64,000 bases of DNA from Flavobacterium granuli (GCF_900129705.1 NZ_FQWO01000002.1:310001-374000), one strand, 5' to 3'; positions 44,587 to 54,193 are shown, counted from the first letter of the stretch. Numbers and translations: made by a program. The notes: a model not told the origin generated them from the letters alone.

Positions 44587-44616
44587 CATTGTTTTTAATC
44601 CAAATGCAGAAAGGAA

Positions 44617-46116
44617 TTAGTTATTCTGCACTTCTGTAATAGGCACCGGATAGAAACTGTTTTTTGCCGGATCAAAATTAGTACGTCCTACGGCATCAAG
44701 TGCGGCTTTTGTTTTTCCCCAACGACGCAAATCATAGAAACGGAAATTCTCCAGCGGGAATTCAATAATTCTTTCATGCTCGATTTGTGCTTTCACATCC
44801 GCATAGGTAGTACCAGTCATAGCGGGCATATCAGCGCGGTTACGTACCGTATTGATAAAAGGAATGGCTTCGGCTGTACGAGTCAATTCGTTTAAGGCTT
44901 CCGCTTTCATCAGCAATACATTAGAATATCTCATTAAAGGAACATTCATTCCTGTGAAATCTTCATTCATTTTGTCCTGAGTAGGAGGAATGAATTTACG
45001 GAAAGCAGGCTTGTCAATACCTCCAAATAGATTGTCATAGGTTTCTCCAAAAATTCTTGGATTGGCGGGGTCATTAAAATAAGGATCTTTAAAGAAAACA
45101 GTGGCATAAAGACGCGAATCATAATTTCCGGTAGTAGCTATTTTTCCTTCTTTCTTGAATTCGTTCATCAACATGGTGGTTGGTAGGATTTCGTCCCAGC
45201 CGCCCAATTCGCCAGCGGCCATCCAAAAATGCAATGCCGTTTTATAGAAAGCGCCGTTAGCAGTGTTGTCAGAAAATTGCAGTTCAAAAACGGATTCTGG
45301 AGAATTTTTATTCGTTCCGTCAAATAGACTTACGTAATTTTTAACCAGTGAATATCCCTGTACTTTATTTAAAGCGGTTACAGCTTCGTTTAAGTGAGCC
45401 TGTTTTTGAGCTGTTTCTTCGTAAGCTCTTGTTAAATAAGCAAAACCAAGGTAGCTGTTTGCCGCTCCGCTAGTCGCACGACCAGTTTTGTCCTGAGGCT
45501 GTGCCGGTGGAAGAACATCGGCTGCTGCTTTCAGTTCGCTGGTGATGAAATCCCAAGCTTCAGTTCGGCTGGCAAGGGGTGCGCTCAATTCACTTTGATT
45601 AGTGATGTATTTGTTACGGATGATAATTTTTTCCCAGTTTAGGATTAATTTCATGTGATAGTAAGCACGCAGAAAACGGGCTTCGGCCACAATTTGATTT
45701 TTATCCGTGTCGGTTATTGCTGCAGAAGACATCTGTCCTACTTTTTCGATTACTTGATTGGCATTGCTTATTCCGCGGTAATTCAGTTTCCAATAGGACG
45801 TAAACTGACTGTTTCCGTTGGTATAATTGAATTCAGCAAGCTCTACCCAGTTTTGGTAATTTAAGGCGTCGCTACCTAACTTACAAATATCTTCTCGGTA
45901 AGCTTCAACCGGCCATTTTACTTCGGCAAAAGCCCATTCGTCAACGGCGCCTTCAAGCATGGCATAAGTGGCTGCCAGTCCGGCTTCGGCATCTGATTTG
46001 TTTCTCCAAAAAGAAGAAGAAGTAAGCTGATCTGGTGACTGTTGCTCTAAGAAATCGCTACAGCTCGCTATGGTTAACATACCCAAAACAGGTAAAATAT
46101 ATAGTATCTTTTTCAT
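44617..46116 (-). CDS. SusD/RagB family nutrient-binding lipoprotein
   Basis: 499 residues. The signal ends TIASC. The SusD_N pattern is clear: DFLEQQSPDQLTSSSFWRNKSDAEAGL, then ARFLRAYYHMKLILNWEKIIIRN. The TPR scaffold carries GAANSYLGFAYLTRAYEE, in part. The RagB C-terminal domain has MRYSNVLLMKAEALNEL (about 405) and ERIIEFPLENFRFYDLRRWGK (about 445), quoted in part. SusD proteins bind oligosaccharides or peptides at the surface over the SusC channel. It is 30 bp downstream of susC in one operon. No glycosidase or regulator lies beside it, so the ligand cannot be told from context. Confidence 0.95.
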   Translation of the reverse strand: MKKILYILPVLGMLTIASCSDFLEQQSPDQLTSSSFWRNKSDAEAGLAATYAMLEGAVDEWAFAEVKWPVEAYREDICKLGSDALNYQNWVELAEFNYTNGNSQFTSYWKLNYRGISNANQVIEKVGQMSSAAITDTDKNQIVAEARFLRAYYHMKLILNWEKIIIRNKYITNQSELSAPLASRTEAWDFITSELKAAADVLPPAQPQDKTGRATSGAANSYLGFAYLTRAYEETAQKQAHLNEAVTALNKVQGYSLVKNYVSLFDGTNKNSPESVFELQFSDNTANGAFYKTALHFWMAAGELGGWDEILPTTMLMNEFKKEGKIATTGNYDSRLYATVFFKDPYFNDPANPRIFGETYDNLFGGIDKPAFRKFIPPTQDKMNEDFTGMNVPLMRYSNVLLMKAEALNELTRTAEAIPFINTVRNRADMPAMTGTTYADVKAQIEHERIIEFPLENFRFYDLRRWGKTKAALDAVGRTNFDPAKNSFYPVPITEVQNN

Positions 46117-46146
46117 AATGGTCTCTTTAAAATTTATTAGCTAATA

Positions 46147-49100
46147 TTAAAATATATATTGTACTCCAAAGACAAATGATTTGGTAAAAGGAAATACAAA
46201 ACGATCTACACCTGAATCCAGTATCGATGTACGGGCAAACTCAGGGTCAATACCTTTATATTTAGTGATGGTCAATAAATTTTCGCCGCTTACATAAAAA
46301 CGTAACTTGTCTATTTTTGCCGCTTCTAGCCATTTTTTAGGCAATGAATATCCGAGTTGTAATTGACGCAGACGGATGAAATTACCGTTCTCAAGGAAGC
46401 GATCTGATTCACGGCTGTTTCCATTAGGGTCTCCTAATACTGCACGAGGAGTGCTACTTTGGTTTTCAGGTGTCCAAGAATTAAGCGTTGAAGCCAACAT
46501 GTTAGTTCCTGAGCTCATCGATTCGAAGAAATAACGGTTTCCATTGTACAATTTATTCCCCCAAGCACTACCAAATAAGGCAGAGAAATCAAATCCCATA
46601 TAATTAGCACCTAAGTTAAGGTTTGCTTCCAGTTTTGGTAAACCAGTTCCAGCAAATTCCTTGTCGTTTTCATCGATAACACCGTCATTGTTTAAATCTT
46701 TGAAACGAATATCACCCGGTTTTGCATTAGGTTGTAACAAATCATTAGTACTGTTTGTATAGCTAGCTACTTCGGCATCAGATTGGAATATTCCATCCGT
46801 GCGGTATAGGTAAAAAGAGCTGATAGGTCTTCCTACACGCGCTTGGGTAGGAAAGTGTTCGTCTCCATATTTTAAACCTTCACCGTTGATGGCCTGATCT
46901 GCATTGGCCAAGGACTCCACATTGTTGCGCAGTGTTGAGAAATTGAATCCTACATTGTATTTGAATGCATTGCTTTGCTCGCGGTAGTTAATTTCGAATT
47001 CAAAACCGCTATTGCTTATTTTACCTACGTTTAGAATTGGATCGTCAATACCAGCAGATGGGGCTAGTTTTTTAGTGATTAGCAATTTATCGGTTACGTT
47101 GCGATAGTAGTTAATCGATCCGCTTATTTTTTTGTTTTTTAGGGTGTAATCAATACCAATGTTTTTAGAATCAGTTGTTTCCCATTGTAGGGTTCTGTTT
47201 TCAAGTGCGGTAGCGATGCTTCCTGGCCAAGGGTTGCTTCCGCTTCCTTGAACATAACCTGAATTTAAATAGTTTCCGGAATTAATCAAAGAGTTTGAAG
47301 AATAGTATCCCAAAGCTGCTTCGTTACCCAATTGACCCCAGCTGGCACGTAATTTAACAGTAGAAACGATACCTTCTTTAGGGAAGAAATCTTCTTGATC
47401 TATTTTCCAACCTAAGGCTACAGAAGGGAATGCTCCCCAACGGCTGTCTTTTCCAAATTTAGAAGAACCATCATAACGCATCGTGGCTTGGGCTAAATAA
47501 CGATCTTTATAAGAATAGTTTACACGTCCAAAATAAGAAAGTCTGTTGTATTGGTACTTAGATCCGTCAGCAGAATACGTTCCTCCTTTTCCGGCGCCTA
47601 TCGTAGCAAAGTTTGGATCAAGAAAACCGGCAGCATGTTCATTCGATACTAATTGCCCATTTATAACCGTATAGTCAGTGGTTTTTCCTTCCACGGTTAC
47701 ATTATTCCAGTTAGAGGAAGCGGCGTTAATGGTGCTACCCACCATTGCATTGATAGAATGGGCACCAAAAGTTCTATCAGCACTTAGGATATTGTCCAGT
47801 ATTTGTTCGTCCCAATGTGATCTCACTTCATTCTGTAACGCATAATTATGTGGTGCTTTTGAGTCGGCTATAAAAGGTGGGAAATGGGCAATTTGTTGGT
47901 TGTTTTTCACTCGGTAAGAGTAAGCAGTTTTGAATTTCAACCAAGGTAAAATATTGGCTGTTATAGCAATGTTTGCCGTAAGATCTTGTCCGTTATCTAC
48001 TCGGTCTCTGAAATGTTCGTCGGCAACGGGATTGGTTCCAGATGGCAATCCATTTTTATCGGTCAATCCATAACCATAAGGTTGGCTAGGATCTAAAACT
48101 GGTACCAAAGGTGAAATGGTATAAACCTCTTTTAATTGAAAATTAGGTTGTTCGCTTTTTGTTCCAATGTAAGCCATTTTGGCATCCACATCAAAAATTG
48201 ATTTTTTAAAACTTACTCTGGCACTGGCATTTTGTTGTCCAAAATTATTGTCTATGATGATTCCCTTTTCTTTGGCGTAGTTACCATATAAGGCAAACTT
48301 GATGTCTCCCTCTCTGCCTTGAATTCCCAGACCATAATTTTGGGCAAGTCCCGTGCGGAAAACTTCATCTTGCCAATTGGTGTCGTATGGAGAAGGCGAG
48401 GTGATGTAAGCGGGTAATGTCACTGGGTTATTGCTATATTTATTGTATTCGTCGTACATTTTTTTATGTACGGTACGATATTGATCAGCGTTTAATAAAT
48501 CTAATCTTTTGGCAGTAACAGTACTATTTAAAAAAGAACTGAAGTCAACTTTGATGCCTTCTTTCTGACCATTTTTGGTAGTGATGATTACTACTCCGTT
48601 AGCGGCAACAGAACCATAGATTGCAGCTGCGGCACCATCTTTAAGAACTTCTATCGATTCTATGTTAGTTGGGTTTACCGTGCTGATGGATCCTTGGAAA
48701 CCATCAATAATATATAAAGGTTCGTTGTTGCCAAAGGTATTTACACCACGAATTTTTACGTTCACGCCAGATCCTGCATTTCCTCCATTTTTTTGAACAT
48801 TTACCCCAGCTACTAAACCCTGTAAAGCTTCTGCGGGATTAGTTGTGGCACGGGTTTCAATACTTTCTTTCTTAATGGACGAAATGGCACCAGTGACATT
48901 GCCTTTTTTGATGGATCCATATCCTATTACAACTACTTCATCAAGCTTGTTAGTTCCTTCCTGAAGCACTAGGCTTACTTCTTTGCGATTGTTGAGGATT
49001 TCTGTTTTTTCGGCATAACCCAAATAAGAAAAAACTAAAGTAGGATTTGCAACACTGGCCGGAATACTGATACTGTATTTACCGTCAATATCTGTGTTGA

Positions 49101-49290
49101 CACCTATTTTAGTATCTTTCACTAGGACGTTTACTCCGGGTAATCCGTTTCCGGTGATATCAGTGATTCTTCCGGAAACGTTCTTGGTTTCGGAGTTGTT
49201 TTTTTGTGCAAAAGTGGCATTAGGCAGCCATAAACATACGAGTAGGAGAACGTAGAAAAGTCTCCTGATTAATAAATCGGAATGTTTCAT
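46147..49290 (-). CDS. SusC/RagA family TonB-linked outer-membrane protein
   Basis: 1047 residues. A signal peptide ends ATFAQ. A CarboxypepD_reg-like domain follows (SGRITDITGNGLPGVNVLVKD, about 39-58, in part), then the SusC segment LDEVVVIGYGSIKKGNVTGAI (about 115, in part). The plug carries LQGLVAGVNVQKNGG and VKIRGVNTFGNNEPLYIIDG. The barrel ends SFVFGVQYIF with a C-terminal Phe. It imports the ligand captured by the SusD partner using TonB energy. There is a long upstream region (49291 onward) with a -7 word 206 bp before the start and no anti-sigma or ECF sigma gene nearby. Confidence 0.96.
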   Translation of the reverse strand: MKHSDLLIRRLFYVLLLVCLWLPNATFAQKNNSETKNVSGRITDITGNGLPGVNVLVKDTKIGVNTDIDGKYSISIPASVANPTLVFSYLGYAEKTEILNNRKEVSLVLQEGTNKLDEVVVIGYGSIKKGNVTGAISSIKKESIETRATTNPAEALQGLVAGVNVQKNGGNAGSGVNVKIRGVNTFGNNEPLYIIDGFQGSISTVNPTNIESIEVLKDGAAAAIYGSVAANGVVIITTKNGQKEGIKVDFSSFLNSTVTAKRLDLLNADQYRTVHKKMYDEYNKYSNNPVTLPAYITSPSPYDTNWQDEVFRTGLAQNYGLGIQGREGDIKFALYGNYAKEKGIIIDNNFGQQNASARVSFKKSIFDVDAKMAYIGTKSEQPNFQLKEVYTISPLVPVLDPSQPYGYGLTDKNGLPSGTNPVADEHFRDRVDNGQDLTANIAITANILPWLKFKTAYSYRVKNNQQIAHFPPFIADSKAPHNYALQNEVRSHWDEQILDNILSADRTFGAHSINAMVGSTINAASSNWNNVTVEGKTTDYTVINGQLVSNEHAAGFLDPNFATIGAGKGGTYSADGSKYQYNRLSYFGRVNYSYKDRYLAQATMRYDGSSKFGKDSRWGAFPSVALGWKIDQEDFFPKEGIVSTVKLRASWGQLGNEAALGYYSSNSLINSGNYLNSGYVQGSGSNPWPGSIATALENRTLQWETTDSKNIGIDYTLKNKKISGSINYYRNVTDKLLITKKLAPSAGIDDPILNVGKISNSGFEFEINYREQSNAFKYNVGFNFSTLRNNVESLANADQAINGEGLKYGDEHFPTQARVGRPISSFYLYRTDGIFQSDAEVASYTNSTNDLLQPNAKPGDIRFKDLNNDGVIDENDKEFAGTGLPKLEANLNLGANYMGFDFSALFGSAWGNKLYNGNRYFFESMSSGTNMLASTLNSWTPENQSSTPRAVLGDPNGNSRESDRFLENGNFIRLRQLQLGYSLPKKWLEAAKIDKLRFYVSGENLLTITKYKGIDPEFARTSILDSGVDRFVFPFTKSFVFGVQYIF

Positions 49291-49899
49291 TTGGTTTTGT
49301 TTTGTGTTAGTAGAATTTTTTTAGTTAATTAGTTTTTATGCTTAATTTTTATTTCATTTTGCCCTCCTTTTTAGTGGTTAAATTTGCCCTTTTTTATTAG
49401 TTAGATCATGTTTTTAATAGATTTCAGGAATATCCTTTAAGTGTTGACTTCTTTGGTAAAACAGTTTTAACGGTTTCCAAGAATTTTTATATTTTCAAAC
49501 TTATCTATTCTACCTTGATTAAAATTTCAGTAAATTATCTAAAAACGATACTATATTATCTTTGTTAGAAATGTATAATTTTGACTTTTTTAGGATTTTT
49601 TGATCTAAAAACAAACTGTTTTAACTTTAAAATAGTTTTATATGGTAATGATTCGATTAAAAAGTAAGAATTTTACTTTTTAATTATCCTAATTCAAAAA
49701 GTAATAGATAGATTTTTATTAGAGTGTAGAAATGTTGAAGTTTCTTTCTGTTTTTTTTTTTTTTGACAATCTTAGTTTGTCAAAGCCATGATGTAGGCTT
49801 ATAATTTTTGCAATAAAGCACAGAGATTTTTTATGGTTGGTTAACCATAAAGGGTTTGTCAGCAGGAATGTGGATTGTTTTGCATTTAATAACAAAAAA
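49291..49899. promoter_or_regulatory. susC upstream region
   Basis: About 600 bp without a gene. On the minus strand TAAGTTTG (49503-49496) fits TAnnTTTG and would give a 200-nt susC leader. Two short inverted repeats lie far upstream: TTTGACAA/TTGTCAAA at 49762-49784, preceded by a long T run, and TTTATGGTT/AACCATAAA at 49830-49851. They could be operator sites or simple hairpins; the roles are unknown. Confidence 0.45.
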
Positions 49900-49929
49900 A
49901 AAAAGGAATTAAAAATTAATTCCTTTTTT
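49900..49929 (-). terminator. Terminator of the ACT-domain gene
   Basis: AAAAAGGAATT pairs with AATTCCTTTTT around a 6-base loop. On the minus strand it is followed by a run of more than eight T. Confidence 0.8.
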
Positions 49930-49982
49930 ACGATGAGAAGTGCTATTTGTATCTAAATGAAATAAATACGATAGATTTTGTG

Positions 49983-50639
49983 TTAATTTTTTAAGTCCTT
50001 GATTACTTTAAAAGCAACATCTACCTGTTCTTCGCTTACTAGTATGGTAAATTCATTTGAAGTTGATATCACTTCATTAATGATAATTCCTTCCCAAGCA
50101 AGACGCTGAAAAATAAAATAATAGATTCCAGGAACGGCAATGTTCTCTTTGGGTAATTTTACGGTGATAGAAGCAAGGTCGTCCAGTTTTTGTATCAATT
50201 TTTCATGGGCAAAATGCTTGTCTACCAATTGATTTACGCTTTTGCTGACTACGATGTTAATTTCGTTTACGCCACGGGATGAGGTATAAAAAACATCCGG
50301 AAACGAATTAATATCCGAAATTAATTCTGCTTGTTTGTTTAAAACAGTTTCTGAAACAGCAAAAGTATAATCAGTCAATGAAGAGCGTACAGTGATTTCT
50401 CCAATATTTTTTATTACTTTATTGATCTTATGATTCAATCTAAAATCGAGTTCTTCGGTCAGTCTTTTTAAAGACATTACTACGGCGCCTTGTTTTACTT
50501 CCTTGTCAAATTCATTTTCCAATTCGGCCATAATGTTTCTTGACAATGAAGTCAAGTTGATGATCCCAAGTGATAAGGCGTTTAATAAAAAAGGCTTCGT
50601 TTTGATGTAATTCTCTACTATAGAAGAAACGGTTTTCAT
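49983..50639 (-). CDS. ACT-domain protein with N-terminal HTH-like segment
   Basis: 218 residues, soluble. Residues about 1-65 are helical (SSIVENYIKTKPFLLNALSLGIINLTSLSRNI, in part) and look like a winged or plain helix-turn-helix. Residues about 85-218 form two ACT-like repeats, the first around GEITVRSSLTDYTFAVSE and the second around DLASITVKLPKENIAVPGIYYFIFQRLAWEGI, in part. Similar proteins are often loosely labelled as aspartate kinases, but the kinase domain is absent here. ACT domains usually bind amino acids, so it may be an amino-acid-responsive regulator. This is an inference. It is a single gene with its own promoter word and terminator. Confidence 0.75.
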   Translation of the reverse strand: MKTVSSIVENYIKTKPFLLNALSLGIINLTSLSRNIMAELENEFDKEVKQGAVVMSLKRLTEELDFRLNHKINKVIKNIGEITVRSSLTDYTFAVSETVLNKQAELISDINSFPDVFYTSSRGVNEINIVVSKSVNQLVDKHFAHEKLIQKLDDLASITVKLPKENIAVPGIYYFIFQRLAWEGIIINEVISTSNEFTILVSEEQVDVAFKVIKDLKN

Positions 50640-50705
50640 GATAAATCAGTTTTTTACTTATTCTAAGCGATTGGTTTTAATAGTTTATTGTTTGAAAAAC
50701 AATTG

Positions 50706-50713
50706 CAAATATA
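50706..50713 (-). promoter_or_regulatory. -7 element (TATATTTG) of the ACT-domain gene
   Basis: A perfect TAnnTTTG word on the minus strand lies 67 bp before the start. Confidence 0.5.
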
Positions 50714-50757
50714 AATAAAAAACAATTTGTTACAAATATAACAGTGTTAAAAAGCGT

Positions 50758-51117
50758 TTAAAAATGATAAAAGGCATCTGTAAGGTGTTCAATTGCAAAA
50801 GATTTCCCTTCTTTATGCACTGCAATAATATCAAAACGGACTTCAATGTTCAGATTTTTTTGATTGACATAAGCATCGACTGCTTTTACCAGAAGTTGGA
50901 TTTTTTTGGATTTGACAAAATCTTGAGGCAGACCAAAATCCAATGAAGAACGAGTCTTGACTTCTACAACTGCTAGAATCCCTTCTTTTGTGGCAAGAAT
51001 ATCAATTTCAGCTTTTTGAAAAGTCCAATTAGTTTCTAAAATAGCATAGCCATTCTTCTGTAGGAATTCCACAGCCAGTTCTTCTCCCAGTTTTCCTAAT
51101 TCGTTGTGTTCTGCCAT
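50758..51117 (-). CDS. YraN family (UPF0102) endonuclease-like protein
   Basis: 119 residues, full length. The family pattern is present: LGKLGEELAVEFLQKNGYAILETNW, KAEIDILATKEGILAVVEVKTRSS (the D...E-x-K core of a PD-(D/E)XK fold, about 37-56, in part), and the late VRFDIIAVHKEG. Its role is uncertain; relatives may be resolvase-like nucleases. It lies 55 bp downstream of the LD-carboxypeptidase gene, so they are probably cotranscribed. It has no signal or membrane segment. Confidence 0.93.
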   Translation of the reverse strand: MAEHNELGKLGEELAVEFLQKNGYAILETNWTFQKAEIDILATKEGILAVVEVKTRSSLDFGLPQDFVKSKKIQLLVKAVDAYVNQKNLNIEVRFDIIAVHKEGKSFAIEHLTDAFYHF

Positions 51118-51172
51118 AAGAGAATTATTAGTGTCGGTGGTGGTATTCCTTATTGCGATTCGAATATTTTAA

Positions 51173-52075
51173 TTATTGGTTATCAAATTGTATCAGGCAT
51201 TTTTTTTCATTCACTTCGATGGTTATTTTGCTTCCCATGATCAAAGCTCTATTGTCATCAATGTGACCTGCGGGAAAGTGAAAAAGAATAGGAAAAGTAT
51301 AATTTTTAGTAATTTCTTCTATGATTTCAAGTGCATCTTTGCCCCAGGGGATTTCATTGTCTCTCATTTTAGACATAGCACCTACAATGATTCCTTTAAG
51401 GTTTTCTAAGCAGCCGTTTCTTTTTAAGTTCATCATCATGCGATCTACGTGGTAGAGATATTCGTCCAGATCTTCAATGAATAATATTTTGCCTTGGCAG
51501 TCTATTGCTGATGGTGAACCAAAAAGACTGTACAGAATAGATAAATTACCTCCCACTAATTCTCCGGTTGCGCTACCCAATCGATTTTTGGAATCAGCGT
51601 CAATTTCATAGGATAAAGGACTGGCAAATAAGGCTTTTTTAAGAGTTTCAACGGCTTCCTGACTCGCTTTTTCAAGACTTATGGGCATAATTGCATGAAT
51701 GGATTTATAACCCATAATATTCAAATGGCTGTGCAAAACGGTAACGTCGCTAAAGCCGATAATCCATTTTGGATTTTGCTTAAATTGAGTAAAATCCAAT
51801 AAATCTACCATACGCACCGTTCCATAACCGCCACGAACGCACCAAATGGCTTTGATGTTTGGGTTGTCTAACTGTTGTTGGAAATCGGCAGCTCTTTCTT
51901 CATCGGTTCCTGCCAGTTGATTATGGTCTAAACCAATGCTGCTTCCAATGTGAACTTCGAGTCCCCAACTGTGCAATAGATCAATTGCAGGTTTAAGGTT
52001 GTCATCTGTGTTTTTTCGGGCTGTTGCCAAAATGGCTACGGTATCTCCTTTTTGTAATTTGGGTGGTGTTATCAT
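51173..52075 (-). CDS. LD-carboxypeptidase (MccF/LdcA, S66 family)
   Basis: 300 residues, without a signal. It starts PPKLQKGDTVAILATARKN, the usual S66 opening. Further motifs are IKAIWCVRGGYGTVRMVDLLD (about 94-114, in part), the nucleophile Ser in IIGFSDVTVLH (about 124), the acid in ILFIEDLDEYLYHVDRM (about 205) and the His in LFHFPAGHIDDN (about 272). It hydrolyses L,D-peptide bonds in recycled muropeptides, or microcin-like toxins in the MccF branch. A TATCTTTG -7 word lies 45 bp before its start, and yraN follows in the same direction. Confidence 0.92.
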   Translation of the reverse strand: MITPPKLQKGDTVAILATARKNTDDNLKPAIDLLHSWGLEVHIGSSIGLDHNQLAGTDEERAADFQQQLDNPNIKAIWCVRGGYGTVRMVDLLDFTQFKQNPKWIIGFSDVTVLHSHLNIMGYKSIHAIMPISLEKASQEAVETLKKALFASPLSYEIDADSKNRLGSATGELVGGNLSILYSLFGSPSAIDCQGKILFIEDLDEYLYHVDRMMMNLKRNGCLENLKGIIVGAMSKMRDNEIPWGKDALEIIEEITKNYTFPILFHFPAGHIDDNRALIMGSKITIEVNEKKCLIQFDNQ

Positions 52076-52119
52076 TTGGTGTTTGGACTTGACTATTTTT
52101 AGATTCTAAGAGCCTTTAA

Positions 52120-52127
52120 CAAAGATA
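52120..52127 (-). promoter_or_regulatory. -7 element (TATCTTTG) of the LD-carboxypeptidase/yraN transcript
   Basis: A perfect TAnnTTTG word on the minus strand lies 45 bp before the start. It is the same octamer as at sufA and tdh. Confidence 0.55.
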
Positions 52128-52183
52128 GGAAATTTCGAAATATTTTTTAGATTGTTCTATAAATGAAGTATTTTTACTAGAAT

Positions 52184-52191
52184 TAGTTTTG
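52184..52191 (+). promoter_or_regulatory. -7 element (TAGTTTTG) of the EEP-family gene
   Basis: A TAnnTTTG word lies 50 bp before the start. A TTG is present but 29 bp upstream, too far for good spacing. Confidence 0.4.
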
Positions 52192-52240
52192 GATTTTCAA
52201 AAAAGTGCTTTTCGTCTAATCAAATTTTAAAAAATCAGTT

Positions 52241-53350
52241 ATGAGAGTATTGCGTTTGATTTCCTTTTTTATTTTGCTTTGGCCAATGGTAAAACTTGCT
52301 GGCCAGCCTAAGAAATATTCCATTCATACGGTTGCATTCTACAATTTTGAAAATCTTTTTGACACCATTAATGATCCTAATACGAATGATGACGAATGGA
52401 CGCCAAAAGGGGAACAGCGCTGGACTGCTAAAAAATACAATCAGAAACTTCAAAATCTTGCCAGAGTTTTACTCGAAATTGGTTCTTCGGAAAATACAAA
52501 TTCACCCACTTTTATCGGCTGTTCCGAAATAGAAAACAGAGGCGTTTTGGAGGATTTAATTAAAGAACCCAAACTTATTGACAAAGAATTTGGAATTATA
52601 CATTTTGATTCGCCGGACAAAAGAGGAATTGATGTGGCCTTATTGTATCAGAAGAAATTTTTCAGACCTAGTACGTATACGAATATTCCATTGTATGTGT
52701 ATAAAGTAGAAAACAAGACAAAAACAGTCTTAAAAGCTGAATCAGATGATAAAACGGATGATAATTTAGAATTGAATCCGGAGACAAACCGTGTTTTTAC
52801 TCGGGATCAATTAATGGTCACCGGATTCTTGGAAGGGGAAGAAATCAGTATTATTGTCAATCATTGGCCATCGCGATCTGGGGGCGAAAAAAAGTCAAGT
52901 CCTTATAGAGAAGCAGCCGGTGTTTTGAACAGGAAAATCATCGATTCTTTGCAAGAAATAAACCCAAATGCAAAAGTGATTACATTAGGAGATTTAAATG
53001 ACGGGCCTTATAATAAAAGCGTAAAAATGGCGCTTGGAGCCAAAGCCACTAAAAAGGAAGTACCCTTGATGGGAATTTATAATCCATTTGAAGAAATGGC
53101 CAAAAAAGGGTTGGGGACAATTGCTTTTCGGGATTCTTGGGATATTTTTGATCAAATCATGGTTTCTCAATCACTAATTCAGGAAGATTTCTCTACTTTT
53201 AAGTATTGGAAAGCGGGAATTTACAATAAGCCTTTTTTAATACAAACTTCGGGACAATATAAAGGGTATCCAAAACGACATTCTGCTACCGAAATTGGCT
53301 TCAGTGATCATTTTCCCGTTTATATTTATTTAATTAAAGAATTGAAATAG
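52241..53350 (+). CDS. Secreted endonuclease/exonuclease/phosphatase family protein
   Basis: 369 residues. A signal-like hydrophobic N-terminus (ISFFILLWPMVKLAGQ) is followed by HTVAFYNFENLFDTINDP, where the EEP Asn/Asp pair sits. FIGCSEIENRGVLEDL has the metal-binding Glu (about 93). NHWPSRSGG (His about 208) and LGDLNDGPYNKSV (Asp about 250) are the catalytic His and Asp-Asn. GFSDHFPVYIYL at the C-terminus provides the final Asp-His. Bacterial members of this type are extracytoplasmic nucleases or lipid phosphatases. Homologues are often paired with TonB receptors, but none is adjacent here. Confidence 0.9.
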   Translation: MRVLRLISFFILLWPMVKLAGQPKKYSIHTVAFYNFENLFDTINDPNTNDDEWTPKGEQRWTAKKYNQKLQNLARVLLEIGSSENTNSPTFIGCSEIENRGVLEDLIKEPKLIDKEFGIIHFDSPDKRGIDVALLYQKKFFRPSTYTNIPLYVYKVENKTKTVLKAESDDKTDDNLELNPETNRVFTRDQLMVTGFLEGEEISIIVNHWPSRSGGEKKSSPYREAAGVLNRKIIDSLQEINPNAKVITLGDLNDGPYNKSVKMALGAKATKKEVPLMGIYNPFEEMAKKGLGTIAFRDSWDIFDQIMVSQSLIQEDFSTFKYWKAGIYNKPFLIQTSGQYKGYPKRHSATEIGFSDHFPVYIYLIKELK

Positions 53351-53473
53351 AATCTTTTTAATAGCGTTTTGACGCTATAGTTGATCGAAATCTAAAAGAC
53401 TTTACGTTATTATAAATAATAAGCCTTGAGATTTTTAGTAACTTAGCCTTCCTAAATACAAGAACACAATAAA

Positions 53474-54013
53474 ATGGCAATAGCAAAACCTTTCAATCTT
53501 AATAAATGGATTGACGAAAACCGTCATCTGTTGAAACCGCCGGTTGGTAATAAAAATTTATACCAAGAATCTGGGGATTATATTGTCATGATAGTGGCCG
53601 GTCCCAATGCTCGAAAAGATTACCATTATAATGAAACCGAAGAATTGTTCTACCAATTAGAAGGGTCAATCAAGGTGGTGATTCAGGAAGACGGTCAACG
53701 CAAAGAAATGGAGCTTCATGCCGGCGATATGTATTTGCATCCGGCGAAAATACCACATTCTCCAATTCGTTCAGAAGGTTCAATAGGTTTGGTAATTGAA
53801 CGCAAAAGAGCCGGAAAAGGATTTACCGACGGTTTAATCTGGTATTGCGATAATTGTAATCATAAATTACATGAAGTTTATTTTGAACTTCACAATATCG
53901 AAAAAGACTTTCTTTCTCATTTTGAAGACTTCTATAGTTCAGCTGAACTCAGAACTTGCACTAAATGTGGTACTGTTATGGATACAGACCCAAGATTTGT
54001 AAGTCAAAAGTAA
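53474..54013 (+). CDS. nbaC: 3-hydroxyanthranilate 3,4-dioxygenase
   Basis: 179 residues. The cupin core has GPNARKDYHYNETEELFYQLEGS (His about 49, Glu about 55), and the second ligand set is around GDMYLHPAKIPHSPIRSEGS (His about 93). The C-terminal rubredoxin-like CDNC and CTKCG pairs (about 127 and 163) bind a second iron, a feature of the bacterial enzyme. It opens the ring of 3-hydroxyanthranilate in tryptophan/kynurenine breakdown, giving the precursor of quinolinate. No other kynurenine-pathway gene is in the window except, perhaps, the aldehyde dehydrogenase that follows. Confidence 0.93.
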   Translation: MAIAKPFNLNKWIDENRHLLKPPVGNKNLYQESGDYIVMIVAGPNARKDYHYNETEELFYQLEGSIKVVIQEDGQRKEMELHAGDMYLHPAKIPHSPIRSEGSIGLVIERKRAGKGFTDGLIWYCDNCNHKLHEVYFELHNIEKDFLSHFEDFYSSAELRTCTKCGTVMDTDPRFVSQK

Positions 54014-54146
54014 TACGATTTTACCCTAAACTTTGTTAGAGTTATTCATGTTAGCCGTTTCGGGATTTCTGGTTCTGAAATGGCTTTGATATGGCTTGTC
54101 TTTTATTTTAATTTGTACATTATTTTAAAATTTCAGGATTTAATAA

Positions 54147-54154
54147 TATCTTTA
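54147..54154 (+). promoter_or_regulatory. -7-like element (TATCTTTA) upstream of the aldehyde dehydrogenase
   Basis: One mismatch to TAnnTTTG, 40 bp before the preferred start at 54194 and downstream of the alternative start at 54080, so it supports the shorter protein. Confidence 0.4.
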
Positions 54155-54193
54155 CCTAAAAAAAATATAACAATTTTTAATAAAAAAGTTACA

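Noticed and set aside
54080..54193. N-terminal extension of 38 residues on the aldehyde dehydrogenase
   Set aside because: It contains a -7-like word and poorly conserved hydrophobic sequence; homologues begin near MITIADQ, so the start at 54194 is preferred.
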